Shown: one piece after another, positions 9,573 to 19,491 of the stretch
Position numbering within the stretch: the first letter of the stretch is position 1
Layout of the letters: each line of letters opens with the position of its first letter
Source: Axinella damicornis
Taxonomy: Eukaryota > Porifera > Demospongiae > Axinellida > Axinellidae
Length of the DNA stretch: 64,000 bases
NCBI GenBank assembly: GCA_963931865.1
Contig: OZ007509.1
Span: forward strand, 8,339,274 to 8,403,273
Reading direction: 5' to 3'
Made by a program: the position numbers and the translations under genes
The notes under the pieces: model-generated
What the model was told of the DNA's origin: nothing
Databases searched by the model: none
What the model saw: only the letters and a program-made list of their open reading frames with translations

Positions 9573-9722
9573 CCTCTTCGGTGCGACCGACTTGGCCACA
9601 TAGTGGTACTTGTGCATGGCCCGGACCCACTGACAGATCGAGGTACAGGCCTTGGACACCTTCGAGATGGCGGCAGGCGTGAAGTCCTCGTTGTCAATGT
9701 ACGGCTGAATCTTGGTGATGAC
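9573..9722 (-). CDS. DNAH1: DNAH1-like exon, AAA4 to stalk entry
   Basis: A 150-nt exon of exactly 50 codons, phase 0 at both ends. It contains CTSICQWVRAMHKYH and ends VAPKR, where the first stalk helix begins. The acceptor is cacacacag and the donor gtacgt. The open frame runs backwards without a stop into truncated piggyBac transposase sequence (9780-10250), so a naive ORF call fuses the two. The intron boundary shows they are separate. Confidence 0.88.
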
Positions 9723-9779
9723 CTGTGTGTGCGTGAGCATGTGTGTGCGTGTTTGTGTGTAAGAGGATGTTTTGCTTCC

Positions 9780-10250
9780 ATTTGCTGAGCAGTTGAAGCA
9801 TGCTCTCTTCCGTCCAGCAAATTTTACTTCCTGATGGCCTAGAAGATTAGGTAATGCCATGGCCATGGGGGTGCATTTTCTTTTGTGACCAGGGTACCTC
9901 TTCCTTCCACAGAAGCCACCGATGAGCTGCTTGGCTAGATCAAGTTTGAATTGAAGAAGGGAGCGGCGACGTCTCGGTGATGGCTGGTGAGGAGAAAGAT
10001 GTTCGAAAATCAGTGCATTGATGATAGAAATATCCAGGATGAACCAAAAAAGGTATCTCCACCACTTGTATCCTGAATGGCCAGAGGGATAATAGGATCT
10101 CAACTGGTCATTCAGATCTACACCTCCCATATACTGGTTGTAGGTACGGATGGGCACTGGCATGTCAACGTTCTTAATGTGAGGAGCTTCCTTCATCCAT
10201 CCTTGTGGACAGTTGTACAGAGCTTTGTACAAAGTGGACTTGTCCTTCAT
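9780..10250 (-). pseudogene. piggyBac-type transposase, C-terminal fragment
   Basis: The frame contains YNQYMGGVDLNDQLRSYY, the hallmark NxxMGGVDxxDQ motif of the DDE_Tnp_1_7 (piggyBac/PGBD) catalytic domain. YKWWRYLFWFILDISIINAL follows, then a basic C-terminal part beginning a cysteine motif (RKRACFNCSANG). The family cuts and pastes at TTAA sites. The N-terminal half with the first catalytic aspartates is absent, and the C-terminal zinc finger is cut off where the DNAH1 intron (TG)n tract begins. It occupies the interval where DNAH1 exons for AAA2-AAA4 should be. Confidence 0.85.
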
Positions 10251-10316
10251 GCCATTTATAATGTGTTTGTTGATGTGAACTTACTATGCACATTATGTGA
10301 CGTGAGTACATTTGTA

Positions 10317-10530
10317 TTAAGGGGAAAAACTGTGTACCCCCCACACAGTTTTTCCCCTTATTATTAAGGGGAAAAACTGTGTACCCCCACACAAAATGTT
10401 CCCTTATTATTAAGGGGGAAAACTGTGTACCCCCACACAGTTTTTTTCCCCTTATCACATTAAGGGGAAAAAACTGTACCCCACACAAAACGTTCCCTTA
10501 TTATTAAGGGAAAATATTGTGTATCCCCCC
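10317..10530. repeat. Tandem palindromic TTAAGGGGAAAAACTGTGT repeat
   Basis: About four alternating copies of ttaaggggaaaaactgtgta and its reverse complement lie head to tail, each junction being TTATTATTAA. The unit is about 60 bp. The TTAA junctions suggest amplification of a piggyBac-type end or repeated TTAA-targeted insertion. No protein is encoded here. Confidence 0.7.
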
Positions 10531-11109
10531 CCCCCCCAAAATGTAAGTAAGGGTATAGTCAGTATGGGCGCACCCCCGAAACCACATTCGGATGTAATCG
10601 ATTGTGGAGTAAATCTGTGTAGGGGTGGCTGCTTTTAGCAGTACCATACAGAGAACAGCTATGTATAACATTCCTTTTAGTTTACAAACTATTCACTACA
10701 GTATACAAGCTTGCAGACTACATCATCTGACATCAAATATTGCTATTGGAACTTGCTCAACCCCTCCCTTTTAGTCTAAATCTATCTGTTAACAATCTAC
10801 GTACCTTAAAAATCACGAAGTTCTTTCGGAATCGTTGTTTCCTTCGGTGACTCACTCTCCAAGATAACGTAGAGCGTTAGATCGAGAAAGGTGCGACGGT
10901 ATCTACTACAATCGGTAGGTTTGCGCTAAGGCGGCGACATAGGCGACTTGCAAGACCTATCTGTTTTCAACTTGTAATACACAAAGGCGTTTCTTTTCCG
11001 AGATACACGCTTAGTTTCTCCATTCCTCAATTCTAACGCCATTTTGTCCAGAAAGTCTCGTTGGCACGCGGTACGTACGCGCATGCGCGACTCGGGTTCA
11101 AAGGGTTAA

Positions 11110-11344
11110 TATAAGGGATGAGTTTCCAAACAGTGTAGATTTATTTCAACCCATCCTCACCTCCTTACAAACTCACCTCTCACACCCTCACACTAGACCC
11201 CTCACACCCTCAACCCCCATATACTCACCTCCCACACCCTCACACCAACATACTCACCACCAACACCCTCACACTAGACCCCATCCTCACCTCCCACACC
11301 CTCACACTAGACCCCTTCACACCACCACCACCTCACACCCTCAC
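11110..11344 (+). repeat. CTCACACCCTCACACTAGACC minisatellite
   Basis: Imperfect tandem units built on cctcacaccctcacactaga run up to the donor of the exon at 11345. They lie between that exon and the piggyBac end. Non-coding. Confidence 0.75.
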
Positions 11345-11531
11345 CTTCCACGTCCTCCAGACTCTTCTCCAGTGCCTTTGCTCGTATGCTCTTCTCCATG
11401 TCCCCATAGTCCACAACCACGTCCTCCGTCGTGGGGAACAGGTCAGACACTATACCGTTGAACAGCTTCAGCTCCTCCTGCAAGAACTTGGGAACGTTAG
11501 CATCACAGATGGCACGTAACACTATCTGATC
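11345..11531 (-). CDS. DNAH1: DNAH1-like exon, start of AAA2
   Basis: A 187-nt exon encodes about 62 residues. It starts DQIVLRAICDANVPKFL, then LFNGIVSDLFP, the conserved segment leading into AAA2. It ends in phase 1 with ...LEDVEG and a gtgagg donor. The next expected block is the AAA2 nucleotide-binding loop, but no such sequence follows. The next recognisable dynein exon (9573-9722) starts in phase 0 more than a thousand residues further along the protein. A (CA)n tract on the coding strand precedes the acceptor. Confidence 0.87.
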
Positions 11532-11534
11532 CTG

Positions 11535-11606
11535 TTGACGTGGTGTGTGTGTGTGTGTGTGTGTGTGTGTGCATGTGTGCGTGTGTGTGCGTGTGTGCGT
11601 GTGTGT

Positions 11607-11643
<37 letters not shown>

Positions 11644-11668
11644 CGTGTGTGCGTGTGTGCGTGTGAGC
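11535..11668 (+). repeat. (TG)n microsatellite at a DNAH1 acceptor
   Basis: TG repeats with interspersed GCGTG and GCATG units over about 130 bases, directly upstream, in transcript order, of the exon at 11345-11531. A separate (CA)n run lies at 11987-12012. The stretch 11669-11986 between them is intronic with nothing recognisable. Confidence 0.88.
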
Positions 11669-12032
11669 ACATGTGATAAAGGATATTTACAACCATAATT
11701 ATCATCTTGTTGCCTGAGCAAGGTTCTTTCATGCGGCCATATCCTTCAGAGCAGTGGTATAACAGGCAGGGGTGGACCTCAACTATTTGAGAGTCCTGAT
11801 GATTGGATAAACAAAGATCCACTGTTTTGCGCTGAAACATAGCTAATGCACCACAACCGAACAAGGGACACCTTGTGCTGTATTTGCCTTGAGACCAACC
11901 TGGAGTGCAATAAACCTTGCAGTGCACGAGACTTGTCGTACATTCTCCGGTGCTAATATTCTCTTAGACAAATGTGTTGACTAAAAGACACACACACACA
12001 CACACACACACATACATTACCACATTACCTAC

Positions 12033-12119
12033 CTCGTTCATATCCGGGTACTCTCTCTTGATGTTCCCAGCAGCTGAGATCACAGTCTTCACAGCACGCA
12101 TGCCGAAGTCGTAGTGGTC
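12033..12119 (-). CDS. DNAH1: DNAH1-like exon, AAA1 to AAA2 linker
   Basis: An 87-nt exon of 29 codons begins [19 protein letters not shown], the signature block that follows AAA1 in dynein heavy chains, and ends REYPDMNE. The acceptor (cccccag) and donor (gtaggt) are canonical and both phases are 0. It continues directly in frame from the exon at 12546-12641 and into the exon at 11345-11531. Confidence 0.88.
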
Positions 12120-12545
12120 CTGGGGGTTGAAAAGTACACAGTACTAACTAGCATTAACTAGTAATCAAGGTCTCACTCTTCCTGTCTGTAAGCTTTTTGC
12201 CATCTATCAAGAACGGAAATGGTATTAACTTTGTAGTCAGAGAGGAAAGACGGCTCCCAGGATGGCCCGATTCACTGTAACTACGAGGCAAATTGGTATT
12301 GGGTTGGAAGAGAATGTTGTACTAGGTATGTGAATGAGATATGAAGCTGGGGATTGTGGTCAGCATAAACTGCATGAGCCTTCAAATGAAATGAGTTTTC
12401 ATCTCAGTCACATATTTGTCAATATCGCAGTCAGCCAAAGGCTATATGTAACCATGGTTATTCATGATTTAGATCAAAATTAAACCTACCCCAAAGGATT
12501 GCTCCAATCATCCCGATCACAGTCAGTTGCTGTTCTACTGCATAC

Positions 12546-12641
12546 CTGTGAGCTGAGCTGCTCAGAGGAGAGCTTGAACGTTGTGACAATCTCGTTGGAG
12601 AGAACTTTGGCATCGGAGAACCCAAACGAAAACAGCCTGAT
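12546..12641 (-). CDS. DNAH1: DNAH1-like exon, end of AAA1
   Basis: A 96-nt exon of 32 codons reads IRLFSFGFSDAKVL...FKLSSEQLSSQ on the minus strand. This is the typical AAA1 helix segment just before the [11 protein letters not shown] block of axonemal dyneins. It has an AG acceptor directly before 12641 and a GT donor (gtatgc) after 12546. Both phases are 0. The acceptor lies only eight bases from the 200-base N gap, so the upstream exons (tail, linker, AAA1 P-loop) are outside or hidden by the gap. Confidence 0.85.
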
Positions 12642-12649
12642 CTGTGGTG

Positions 12650-12849
12650 NNNNNNNNNNNNNNNNNNNNNNNNNNNNNNNNNNNNNNNNNNNNNNNNNNN
12701 NNNNNNNNNNNNNNNNNNNNNNNNNNNNNNNNNNNNNNNNNNNNNNNNNNNNNNNNNNNNNNNNNNNNNNNNNNNNNNNNNNNNNNNNNNNNNNNNNNNN
12801 NNNNNNNNNNNNNNNNNNNNNNNNNNNNNNNNNNNNNNNNNNNNNNNNN
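12650..12849. other. Assembly gap of 200 N
   Basis: Exactly 200 N, most likely a placeholder length. It falls eight bases upstream of a DNAH1 acceptor, so the 5' half of the gene may be hidden behind it or on another contig. The sequence after the gap (12850-13250) shows no dynein exon. It ends in CCCGTAACCTTAA at 13233-13245, which looks like the right end of a TTAA-type MITE whose left end is not visible. Confidence 0.95.
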
Positions 12850-13266
12850 CACGCAGAATTGCACCTTCAGCTTCAGGAAGCAGCTAGAAGACATGAACTT
12901 CGAGTGCGAGAGCTATAAATGAACAAGTCATTCGCCGAACATCTCCCGCTAGCAGCCAAAGTACACAGAAAAATGACGTCCAACGAAGGGTGTGGCGACA
13001 ATTCACTTCGCTAGCAGTGGACAACAGCCTACACAGACTCCCAAACATAGCTCTCGTCCTAGATATAATTATGATAGTAGCAGTTATATAAATGCCTATT
13101 TCCATCTCAATTACCTTTTCCGTGACAAAAGTTGTAGAATGCGTAGACAAGTAAATTCGCACAGGAATCGCTGAAATAACATGCGGCTGCCCGTAAACAG
13201 GCTAATTGAATTTTACTTCCGGTCAACGGGTACCCGTAACCTTAACCGGACATAAATGCTAGCTAC

Positions 13267-14023
13267 TTAAGGTGGCGGGCAAGTGATTTTGGAATTAATA
13301 ATTATGTCACCTAAAATATGTTGTAACCTGCAAGTTCAGCCATGAATGGAAACCAAATGCGGTAATCAAACACTTCATGGTAAGTGCTACTTATGTACCA
13401 AGCCAGGATGTTCTGGAGCAGCAAACAACGGAGACAGCGAATTATTCAGTATGATGGAATTTAATAATTTTTCTGTACGTCTCAGTTTCATTGCACGCAA
13501 GCTACTGCTGCTGTTCTTTCTCAGGATCAAGACAGGCCAGGTCTGGAGGGGGCTACGTTGAGTTTATGTAAGTACGCTTCCGAACTAGCCGGATACGGAG
13601 TTAAAAGTGTTATCGCGAGGTCAATTTTCCTGTTTTTGTACATCTTGCAGGGGAAAAACCACGATGAGACGTTCGTTCGACGCCATATGACAACGTAGCC
13701 CCCTCGAGTAACCAGTGGAAGAGCTGCCTGCGAAGAGCATTTTAGCTAAATACGTTCAGCTGATTTTTGAGACGTACAGAAAAAACAGTGCTGTATTTCG
13801 CCGAGATTTGCAGCTGGCGTTGTCACGGTACGAAGTACGAATAACGTAGCGCTCAACTAGATACGCTGTCAGTGGATGCCCAACAGCCTTGGAAGAAGAA
13901 AGGTGGCACAGCATCTTGGATGGCTGCTGCTGGAGCGTTCAAGAGCGGTGATTCAGAACTCGAACCACGCCTCCAATTATTGCGCGGTCACGCGCGCGTA
14001 TCATTGCTTGCCCGCCACCTTAA
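13267..14023. mobile_element. TTAA-flanked MITE, TTAAGGTGGCGGGCAAG type
   Basis: A 757-bp element begins TTAAGGTGGCGGGCAAGTGA and ends in the reverse complement of TTAAGGTGGCGGGCAAGCAA, so TIR plus TTAA target give a piggyBac-type non-autonomous element. The interior has no convincing ORF. It lies immediately upstream of the exon pair at 14082-14435. Confidence 0.82.
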
Positions 14024-14081
14024 AACAGACTAGTAGAACTTTACTATGTGATCATGTACATATCGAATTCTCTGCCTTCAG

Positions 14082-14165
14082 ATTTTAGATGTTGCTACAC
14101 GAAAGAAGGCGTACTTGAGGTCTGACATGGTATCTCAGTACAAGGAGATATCTCAGTACAAGGAG
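14082..14165 (+). CDS. Exon of unrecognised gene, penultimate
   Basis: An exon-like segment of 28 codons in phase 0. Acceptor ttcag before 14082 and donor gtatgt after 14165. It reads LDVATRKKAYLRSDMVSQYK and ends SQYKE. An in-frame tandem repeat of 18 bases encodes SQYKEI twice. It joins in frame to 14319-14435. I do not recognise the protein. Upstream exons may have been displaced by the MITE at 13267-14023. Confidence 0.45.
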
Positions 14166-14318
14166 GTATGTATGTCAACTGATGTCAGCATGCAGCACAT
14201 CTGCCACCCACACTAGCTAGTCTTTGTGCATAGAACTCAAATATGATGGTCTACATTGAGTGGGAATAGATAGTTTCACCCCATTGTAGGAACGTGAGGG
14301 TGTAATCCTTTCTTTTAG

Positions 14319-14435
14319 ATCCAGATCCATGGTCCTGTGTGCCTCTCTGAAAAAGTGGACTGCATTGTTGTGAATGACCGCCACATGTGTGACACATCAA
14401 TAAAGAAACTTCTTGACAAGTTCGTTGAAGTGTAA
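14319..14435 (+). CDS. Terminal exon of the same unrecognised gene
   Basis: Acceptor ttttag, then IQIHGPVCLSEKVDCIVVND, SIKKLLDKFVEV and TAA at 14433-14435. The IHGPV...V.CIVVN pattern resembles C-terminal ends of DUF3626-like or ADP-ribosyltransferase-like proteins as I remember them, but the match is weak. Together with the exon at 14082-14165 it would give 66 residues of C-terminal sequence. Confidence 0.45.
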   Translation: MQIHGPVCLSEKVDCIVVNDRHMCDTSIKKLLDKFVEV

Positions 14436-14740
14436 TCTTATCTGGATGGAACCCGAATCAACCGTCAGCCTGGCTCTGCAAGGTTGATCCCTTACCCAAC
14501 CGTCACCAGTGTAGTGGGTGGGTCTGCCTCTGCATACTTCTAGCTACCTTGGCTCTGCAGGGCTGACTCCTTACCCAGCTGTCACTAGTGCGTCATCAGA
14601 TGAACGCACTGATGAGGATTGTTGTACTGATGAGTATAGTGAGGATTCATTGGACAGTGCTTAGGATGATGATGTGTGTTGAGAACTTTCATTATATATA
14701 ATTATGTAAGCCTTTTTTAACCTTTTACCAACTGTAGACT
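14436..14740. other. Downstream of the 14.4-kb exon, nothing recognised
   Basis: Contains two diverged copies of a ggctctgca(a/g)ggttgatccctta-type segment (about 14471 and 14551). No ORF, RNA or element ends that I can support. Confidence 0.4.
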
Positions 14741-14769
14741 TTGGAGGTCACGATGATTCTCCAACCTCC

Positions 14770-15030
14770 CAGCACACCCCTCCTCCACCCACTCACCCCA
14801 CCCATGCTTCCCCCCACCCATGCTCCCCCCCCACCCATGCTCCCTCCCGCCCATGCTCCCCCCCACCCATGCTCCCCCCCACCCATGCTCCCTCCCGCCC
14901 ATGCTTCCTCCCGCCCATGCTTCCCCCCACCCATGCTCCCTCCCACCCATGCTCCCTCCCGCCCATGCTTCCCCCCGCCCATGCTTCCCCCCGGGGCCCC
15001 GCCCATGCTCCCCCCCGCCCAAGCAGTTAA
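14770..15030 (+). repeat. CCCATGCTCCCTCCCG minisatellite
   Basis: About fifteen tandem units of roughly 15-16 bases (cccatgctccctcccg and cccatgcttccccc variants). Glycine-rich and proline-rich ORFs across it on both strands are products of the repeat, not genes. Confidence 0.85.
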
Positions 15031-17620
15031 GGCCAGCTAAGGTTATGTTAGGGTGAAGGCTCCCTAACTCTAACATAACCCTAGCTAATCCTAACCCGAA
15101 TGACCAAGATGCTACTTGATTCGCTTTATATACCCTACCAAACCGGAAATATTTTAATAATAAATTAATCGGACAGCGCGTGCACGTATTCAGGCGCGCA
15201 ATGCGCGCGCGAATTTGATTGGTCGGAATTCCCAGGAAATCAAAATTTGGTTGAAAACGCGTGCCAGGAAGCTGTGCACGCGCGGCTTGGTGCCAGCTGT
15301 CAACGTGTTCGCGTCTCTGTCGTTTCCGTGATGGCCGCCAAGACTTGCTTGGAGCCTGGATGTTGGCGAAGAGGAAACGGACAGACAGCATCTTCAGGTA
15401 TAGGCGCTAGGCAGGGGTGCTGTTGATTCAGTAGAACTTGTAACTCAAACGCGTTGTAAAAACGGCAAAGCAAAAGGAGCCAGCCTCAGACTTTGTAGCG
15501 ATTCAGTGGTTGGAGCGCACTCTGCCGGTGGAAAGTTCTGCTGAAGCTACAGTAGTCGGTCATAGGCAACCCACGAACTGGTTGTCCAGTTTCATTCTCG
15601 GTGTTGGATACTTTGGGCAGGTTGGGAATTTAAATTGTAAAGTGTCATGCTGGTCATTCTCGGTGTTGGATACTTTGGGCAGGTTGGGAATTTAAAGCAT
15701 TGTAAAGTGTCATGCTGGGTGAAATAGAAGGTGGTATGTACTTCTATGATAGCTACTAGCTGCAACATTGCTGTCCATGCACAGTCTGGCAACCAAGACC
15801 TGTCTCTTCAATTGTCCGTGGCATTGTTGTCTTCAGGCCTGTAGCCAGCCTTGTACAGTTTGGGTTTTGGTCATCTGGAGGCAAAGTAGCTTCATATCAT
15901 AAAGAGACATGCAACAGCTGAGAAACCGTGTGAAGTGTGGGTGGGAGGCTGTCATTTTTGGTCATAGCAAGGGCTGTCTTTCATATTGCTTCCTGCTTCT
16001 GTGCACAACAAAGCAAGAGTACAGCAAATGGAGAACAAAATGATTCTACAGACAGCTGTTGAGAATTCTGTGGTTCTATTGAGAACCATTGATGGTTTTT
16101 GTGATCAACACACCTTAGCATGTTTACCTTAACTTCACCGTGCCCACTAATGCTGTTCATTAGGAAGCTAATCGCTGGGGGCTACCTATACTGAGGCTGC
16201 ACATGCAATATGAGGTAATTCGCTTACCTTCTCCACGTTTGCATCAAGATTTTCTCAAGTTAACGTGCAAGGAGGCCTCTGTTTCCCCAGAAGTTAAGGA
16301 GTAGTACACATCCAACACTCCACAAAGAATCATAAACAGCAGCAAAGACGCAAATGAATCCCTAGCTGATCCCAGCAACGAAACTGTATCTAGAGATGCT
16401 TTACCATGTTATATCTGGAACCCCCTATTCAATTCCTTCTGGCACCAGGTAGCTAAGTGGTAGGTCTGCTGAGTTGACGGTTTGAATGATATCGTAGTCA
16501 CACGTTAATTTAGTGGATGAACCTCTATCCCCACAGGCAGAAATACATGTAGGTGCCTAGTTTAGAAGAGGATTCGTCTAATAGGAGGTGCACTTTATTT
16601 GGATTTCCTTTTCCAGTATAGGATCTGAGTTTCTGGAATAGGACTTCACTGCATAGTAAAAGAGTATCGCCAGCCAGGTGAGTGAACACTTATAAGCAAG
16701 TGCTGCACTTAATAATGCGTGATTATGTAATCAGGTCTCGATCATGACGAGGGCTCTAGACTTATAGGTCTTGTGCTCTCTTTAGCCAATACACACCCAT
16801 GTAGCCTAAGTTGGCTCTTTCAGACCTCACACTCCTTACAGTTTATCAATTTGCCCTCTCCTTTCCCCTACCCCAGCCATCTCCTCCCCCTCCATTTGTG
16901 CCAGCTGAAGGAACCCATGGCACTGGTGGATAAAAGGAGATCTCCGAAACTAAGACGAGGCTGGAGCGTTGGAGGGTTTTGCATATAGCGTCGTGCACAT
17001 TTCACAGGCTCTCCCACATCATGACCCTGCTTGCCCATGTGCGTGTTGCAACTACAGGTACGTACCATGAAGCTGCAATTCAGAACTGATCGCATCTTAA
17101 ACTATACCATGCATGCATCTTGCCCAAGTTCCCCCTACAATGACATAAGCACCTTCCTAGTATAGGAATATGTATCTGCATCATGCCTCGTGCATGCCGC
17201 ATGCGTACGTGTGACCTGACCATGTGCTTACAAGTATCTGATCTAGAGTCTGCGAGTTTGAGAGTGTGGAGCTGAGAAAAGATGTCGATTACGCTCACTG
17301 TTCAACTCCACAAGCATGTAGCTGCTCTAGCTCTCCTAGCCCTGAAGCCCCCACTCGCCTGTACCCTAGCCTTTGGCTATGCAAGACTATTGTGACGTTG
17401 CAGATGTCGACTCTGCTCACTGTTCATGTAGCTGCTCAAGCTCTGCAAGCCCTGGAGGCACCGTGCTTGTCCACTGATCTGAGTTTCAAGGTTGTAAATC
17501 TTGCACCGTCAAGCTCTCGCTGCAAATACAACTCCATTGGCCGGCAGGAAACCTGCAACATTCCTAAGCGTTATCAACATTCCTGAGCGTGACACACATA
17601 CATACACGTACACGTACATA
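15030..17620. other. Gene-poor stretch with local duplications
   Basis: A direct duplication of about 60 bp is at 15591-15715 (attctcggtgttggatactt twice). A second pair, at 17279-17360 and 17401-17470, shares gctcactgttca and catgtagctgctc. A dispersed repeat with gagtttctggaa is at 16625-16740 and is related to sequence at 1255-1370. No ORF here looks like a real protein. Confidence 0.45.
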
Positions 17621-17680
17621 CGTTAGTGATGCATCGATACAGTCTTTTACCGATATTCCGATAATTTGATATATACCAAC

Positions 17681-18425
17681 TAGTGCTGCCACGATATGAG
17701 ATATTGTATATCACATGTCATAGTGTTTTATGTCGGGATATACTGGCAATTGAATTTCACTAAGTGGTCCAGTCATTAGCCACATGGATAATTAGGTTAA
17801 TGCTGTGGCTTCTGTGTCGGTGAAGTGCGTTCTGTGCGGTAGCTGGAACCGGGGTTCAGCGATCTCCAGTAAACCCCTGAAACTAACCTCATCTACACTC
17901 AAGGGCTGCAAGCCCTGGCAAATAAATCTGCTGTCGCATTAACCAATCGCCTGTGTTTCTCGCTGTCATGTGGAAACGGAATCGATCTCTCGATGGCGTC
18001 AGGGAGTGTCAGTTGCTTCGCTGTTGGGGAAATGCTCGGGCCAGGCTTATCACCACCGCGTTCACTTAGCTCCGAAAACTACCGCCACTGGGATCGCTGT
18101 AGGTGGTGAGACAAATTTGTGGTGTTGCCGGAGTAGGCCACCACCGCCTTGCAAAGTCGGTTCTTCTTGTGTTTGATCGCACCATCAACATCGGCGGGGA
18201 AACCAAAGTGTTTCCACACCTTGCTCTTGGACTTAGGCTTGTCTACTACATGTAGCTGCTCAAACTCGACAGACATTAATTTTTTAATTGAAATTGTGCC
18301 ACGTGCAGCTGGGACGCCCCGCACGCCCCGTATACGCGTACTGACGATATCATGACGTTGTGTATCGTATCGTATCGCGAAATTATATATCGCCATAATC
18401 ATATTGATATATCGTGGCAGCACTA
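17681..18425. mobile_element. hAT element with BED-finger fragment, 8-bp TSD
   Basis: A 745-bp element with TIR TAGTGCTGCCACGATAT and a perfect 8-bp duplication ATACCAAC at 17673-17680 and 18426-18433. Terminal runs of TATCGTATCG follow the TIR. It encodes only the BED-finger region on the minus strand, so it cannot move by itself. It lies nested in the element at 17624-18756. Confidence 0.9.
18079..18300 (-). pseudogene. BED zinc-finger fragment of a hAT transposase
   Basis: The minus-strand frame reads SKVWKHFGFPADVDG, then NRLCKAVVAYSGNTTNLSHH. This is a BED finger (aromatic SxVWxxF, a Cys position, NTTNLxxHL). BED fingers bind DNA at the transposon ends. The first zinc cysteine pair is incomplete and the RNase-H catalytic domain is missing, so this is a remnant. 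Confidence 0.75.
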
Positions 18426-18974
18426 ATACCAACAGATACATGTAGCTATACCGATAACCGATCTGATATTGTAAGTTCTCATGATTGCCTCAACTTGTCA
18501 AATCATTGGCCTCAAGCACTACAAACAGCACAAACTTTAGATCCTCTAAAACTCCCAAATAGGGTAACGTCTCTTCTTCCCTCCACTCGCCATTCTATAC
18601 TCCGCAACAAACGTTGTGCTGAAAATGCTAGCACGTGGTTACGCAATGTGCATACGCCATTTATGGGCCGAGTTATCGGTGAATCTACCAATGCCGATAC
18701 TCCCCAGGAAGGTCACTATCGGCCCGATAACGGATCCGGTTATCGGTGCATAACTAACGTACATACATATTCATATCATAAGAGTAGATCCCCCATTCAG
18801 TGCCTCGCGCTAATGCGCTCGGCAATAATGCTCAAGCTCATATTGTGTGAGTTGTTACACGTGTTGCCAGTCTGGACATCCAGTAGCTATCACTTTGTAT
18901 GGTCTCCAATTCCTGGACCAGTGTTCAAGCTCAATTTTTCAGGTAGAGGAGTAGTCCATCAAGCTAGTCCGAAT

Positions 18975-19036
18975 CTCTCTCGCTCAGGAAGTTTGGGGTA
19001 GGGACACCCCACCCCAAACTTCCTGAGCAAGAGAAA
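18975..19036. repeat. Near-perfect hairpin
   Basis: ctcgctcaggaagtttgggg and its reverse complement (one mismatch) are separated by about 12 bases. It could be a small foldback insertion or an extruding palindrome. It is not followed by a T-run and no gene ends here. Confidence 0.8.
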
Positions 19037-19339
19037 TTGGGGGGATAGACTACCGACTAGAGGAGGTTAGGTGATGACTAGCTGACCTCTCCAGGTTATT
19101 GGGAATTATTTTGATCTGTGCCTGATACTAGTATAAACAAAATCAAGGTGGTTCTTTCCTTTTGGCAGTTACTTTCTATACCAGGTAATCAGTGCAGTGG
19201 CACAAAATTACTGAGGATTTCAGGTTGCTTGTCCAAGATCCATTTCAAATTTTCGGCGCATGCACACTGGTGAGAGAGTGCACGGTGTGCGCCTTCGCCG
19301 TTTATATGGCGTAGCTGTCTTGCTGTACCGTAAACGAAT

Positions 19340-19470
19340 GCACAATCGCCTCATTCCCAGGCTGTTATCCCAGCCTCATTCCCAGGCTGCTAACACCACA
19401 TCCCCAGCCTCATTCCTATGCCGTTCCCAGGCTGTTTTCCCAGCCTCGTTCCCGGGCTGTTAACCCATCT
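19340..19470 (+). repeat. Array of CCTCATTCCCAGGCTG caps
   Basis: Five or so partial copies of the foldback cap (cctcattcccaggctgtt and variants) in the same orientation, spaced 20-35 bases apart. A matching array (agccttgttcccaagctgtt) continues at 20175-20265, on the other side of the TTAA element at 19492-20171. So the MITE probably landed in a pre-existing cap array. Confidence 0.7.
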
Positions 19471-19491
19471 TTCTGAGGCTGTTAAGGTTCT

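Larger units (their letters stand above)
9780..11109 (-). mobile_element. Truncated piggyBac element with one TTAACCCT end
   Basis: On the minus strand a TTAA at 11109-11106 is followed by CCCTTTGAACCCGAGTCGCG, a typical piggyBac terminus. The transposase fragment at 9780-10250 points the same way. The sequence between (10540-11100) does not encode the N-terminal domain in any frame I can follow, and no matching right end is seen near 9780. I infer an internally deleted, 3'-truncated copy. Confidence 0.55.
896..12641 (-). pseudogene. DNAH1: DNAH1-like axonemal dynein heavy chain locus, incomplete and disrupted
   Basis: Thirteen exons on the minus strand read in order as an inner-arm axonemal dynein heavy chain: end of AAA1, start of AAA2, the stalk coiled coil, AAA5, AAA6 and the region after it. 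Dyneins of this type drive ciliary and flagellar beating by ATP-dependent sliding along axonemal microtubules. The wording of conserved blocks (for example CTSICQWVRAMHKYH, SVIPYHDDF, YRLSNSEGNPVDD) fits DNAH1 better than DNAH3/7/12, from memory of the family. Exon phases agree across most junctions. Exons for AAA2 to AAA4 (between 11345 and 9722) and part of AAA6 (between 3448 and 985) are absent. An in-frame TAG (6632-6630), a 25-bp duplication (about 6552-6601), a frameshift near 4080 and a one-base phase mismatch at the 5159/4732 junction break the frame. It may be a pseudogene, or a real gene damaged by assembly error. The 5' part lies beyond the N gap. Confidence 0.85.
17624..18756. mobile_element. 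Outer element of a nested pair
   Basis: Left end TAGTGATGCATCGATAC and right end, reversed, TAGTTATGCACCGATAAC form diverged TIRs. The interior carries repeated CCGATA/TATCGG words. The hAT element at 17681-18425 is inserted inside it. A clean target duplication could not be fixed because the flanks are ACGTACAT-rich. Confidence 0.55.

Noticed and set aside
9555..10250. A fusion protein of piggyBac transposase and dynein
   Set aside because: The open frame crosses a splice acceptor at 9722 and a repeat tract. The dynein exon begins at 9722 and the transposase is a separate fragment.
12499..12922. ORFs crossing the N gap on both strands
   Set aside because: They are made of unknown residues across 200 N; only the dynein exon at 12546-12641 is supported.
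14717..15391. Glycine-rich 224-codon ORF
   Set aside because: Most of it is a translated CCCATGCTCCC minisatellite.
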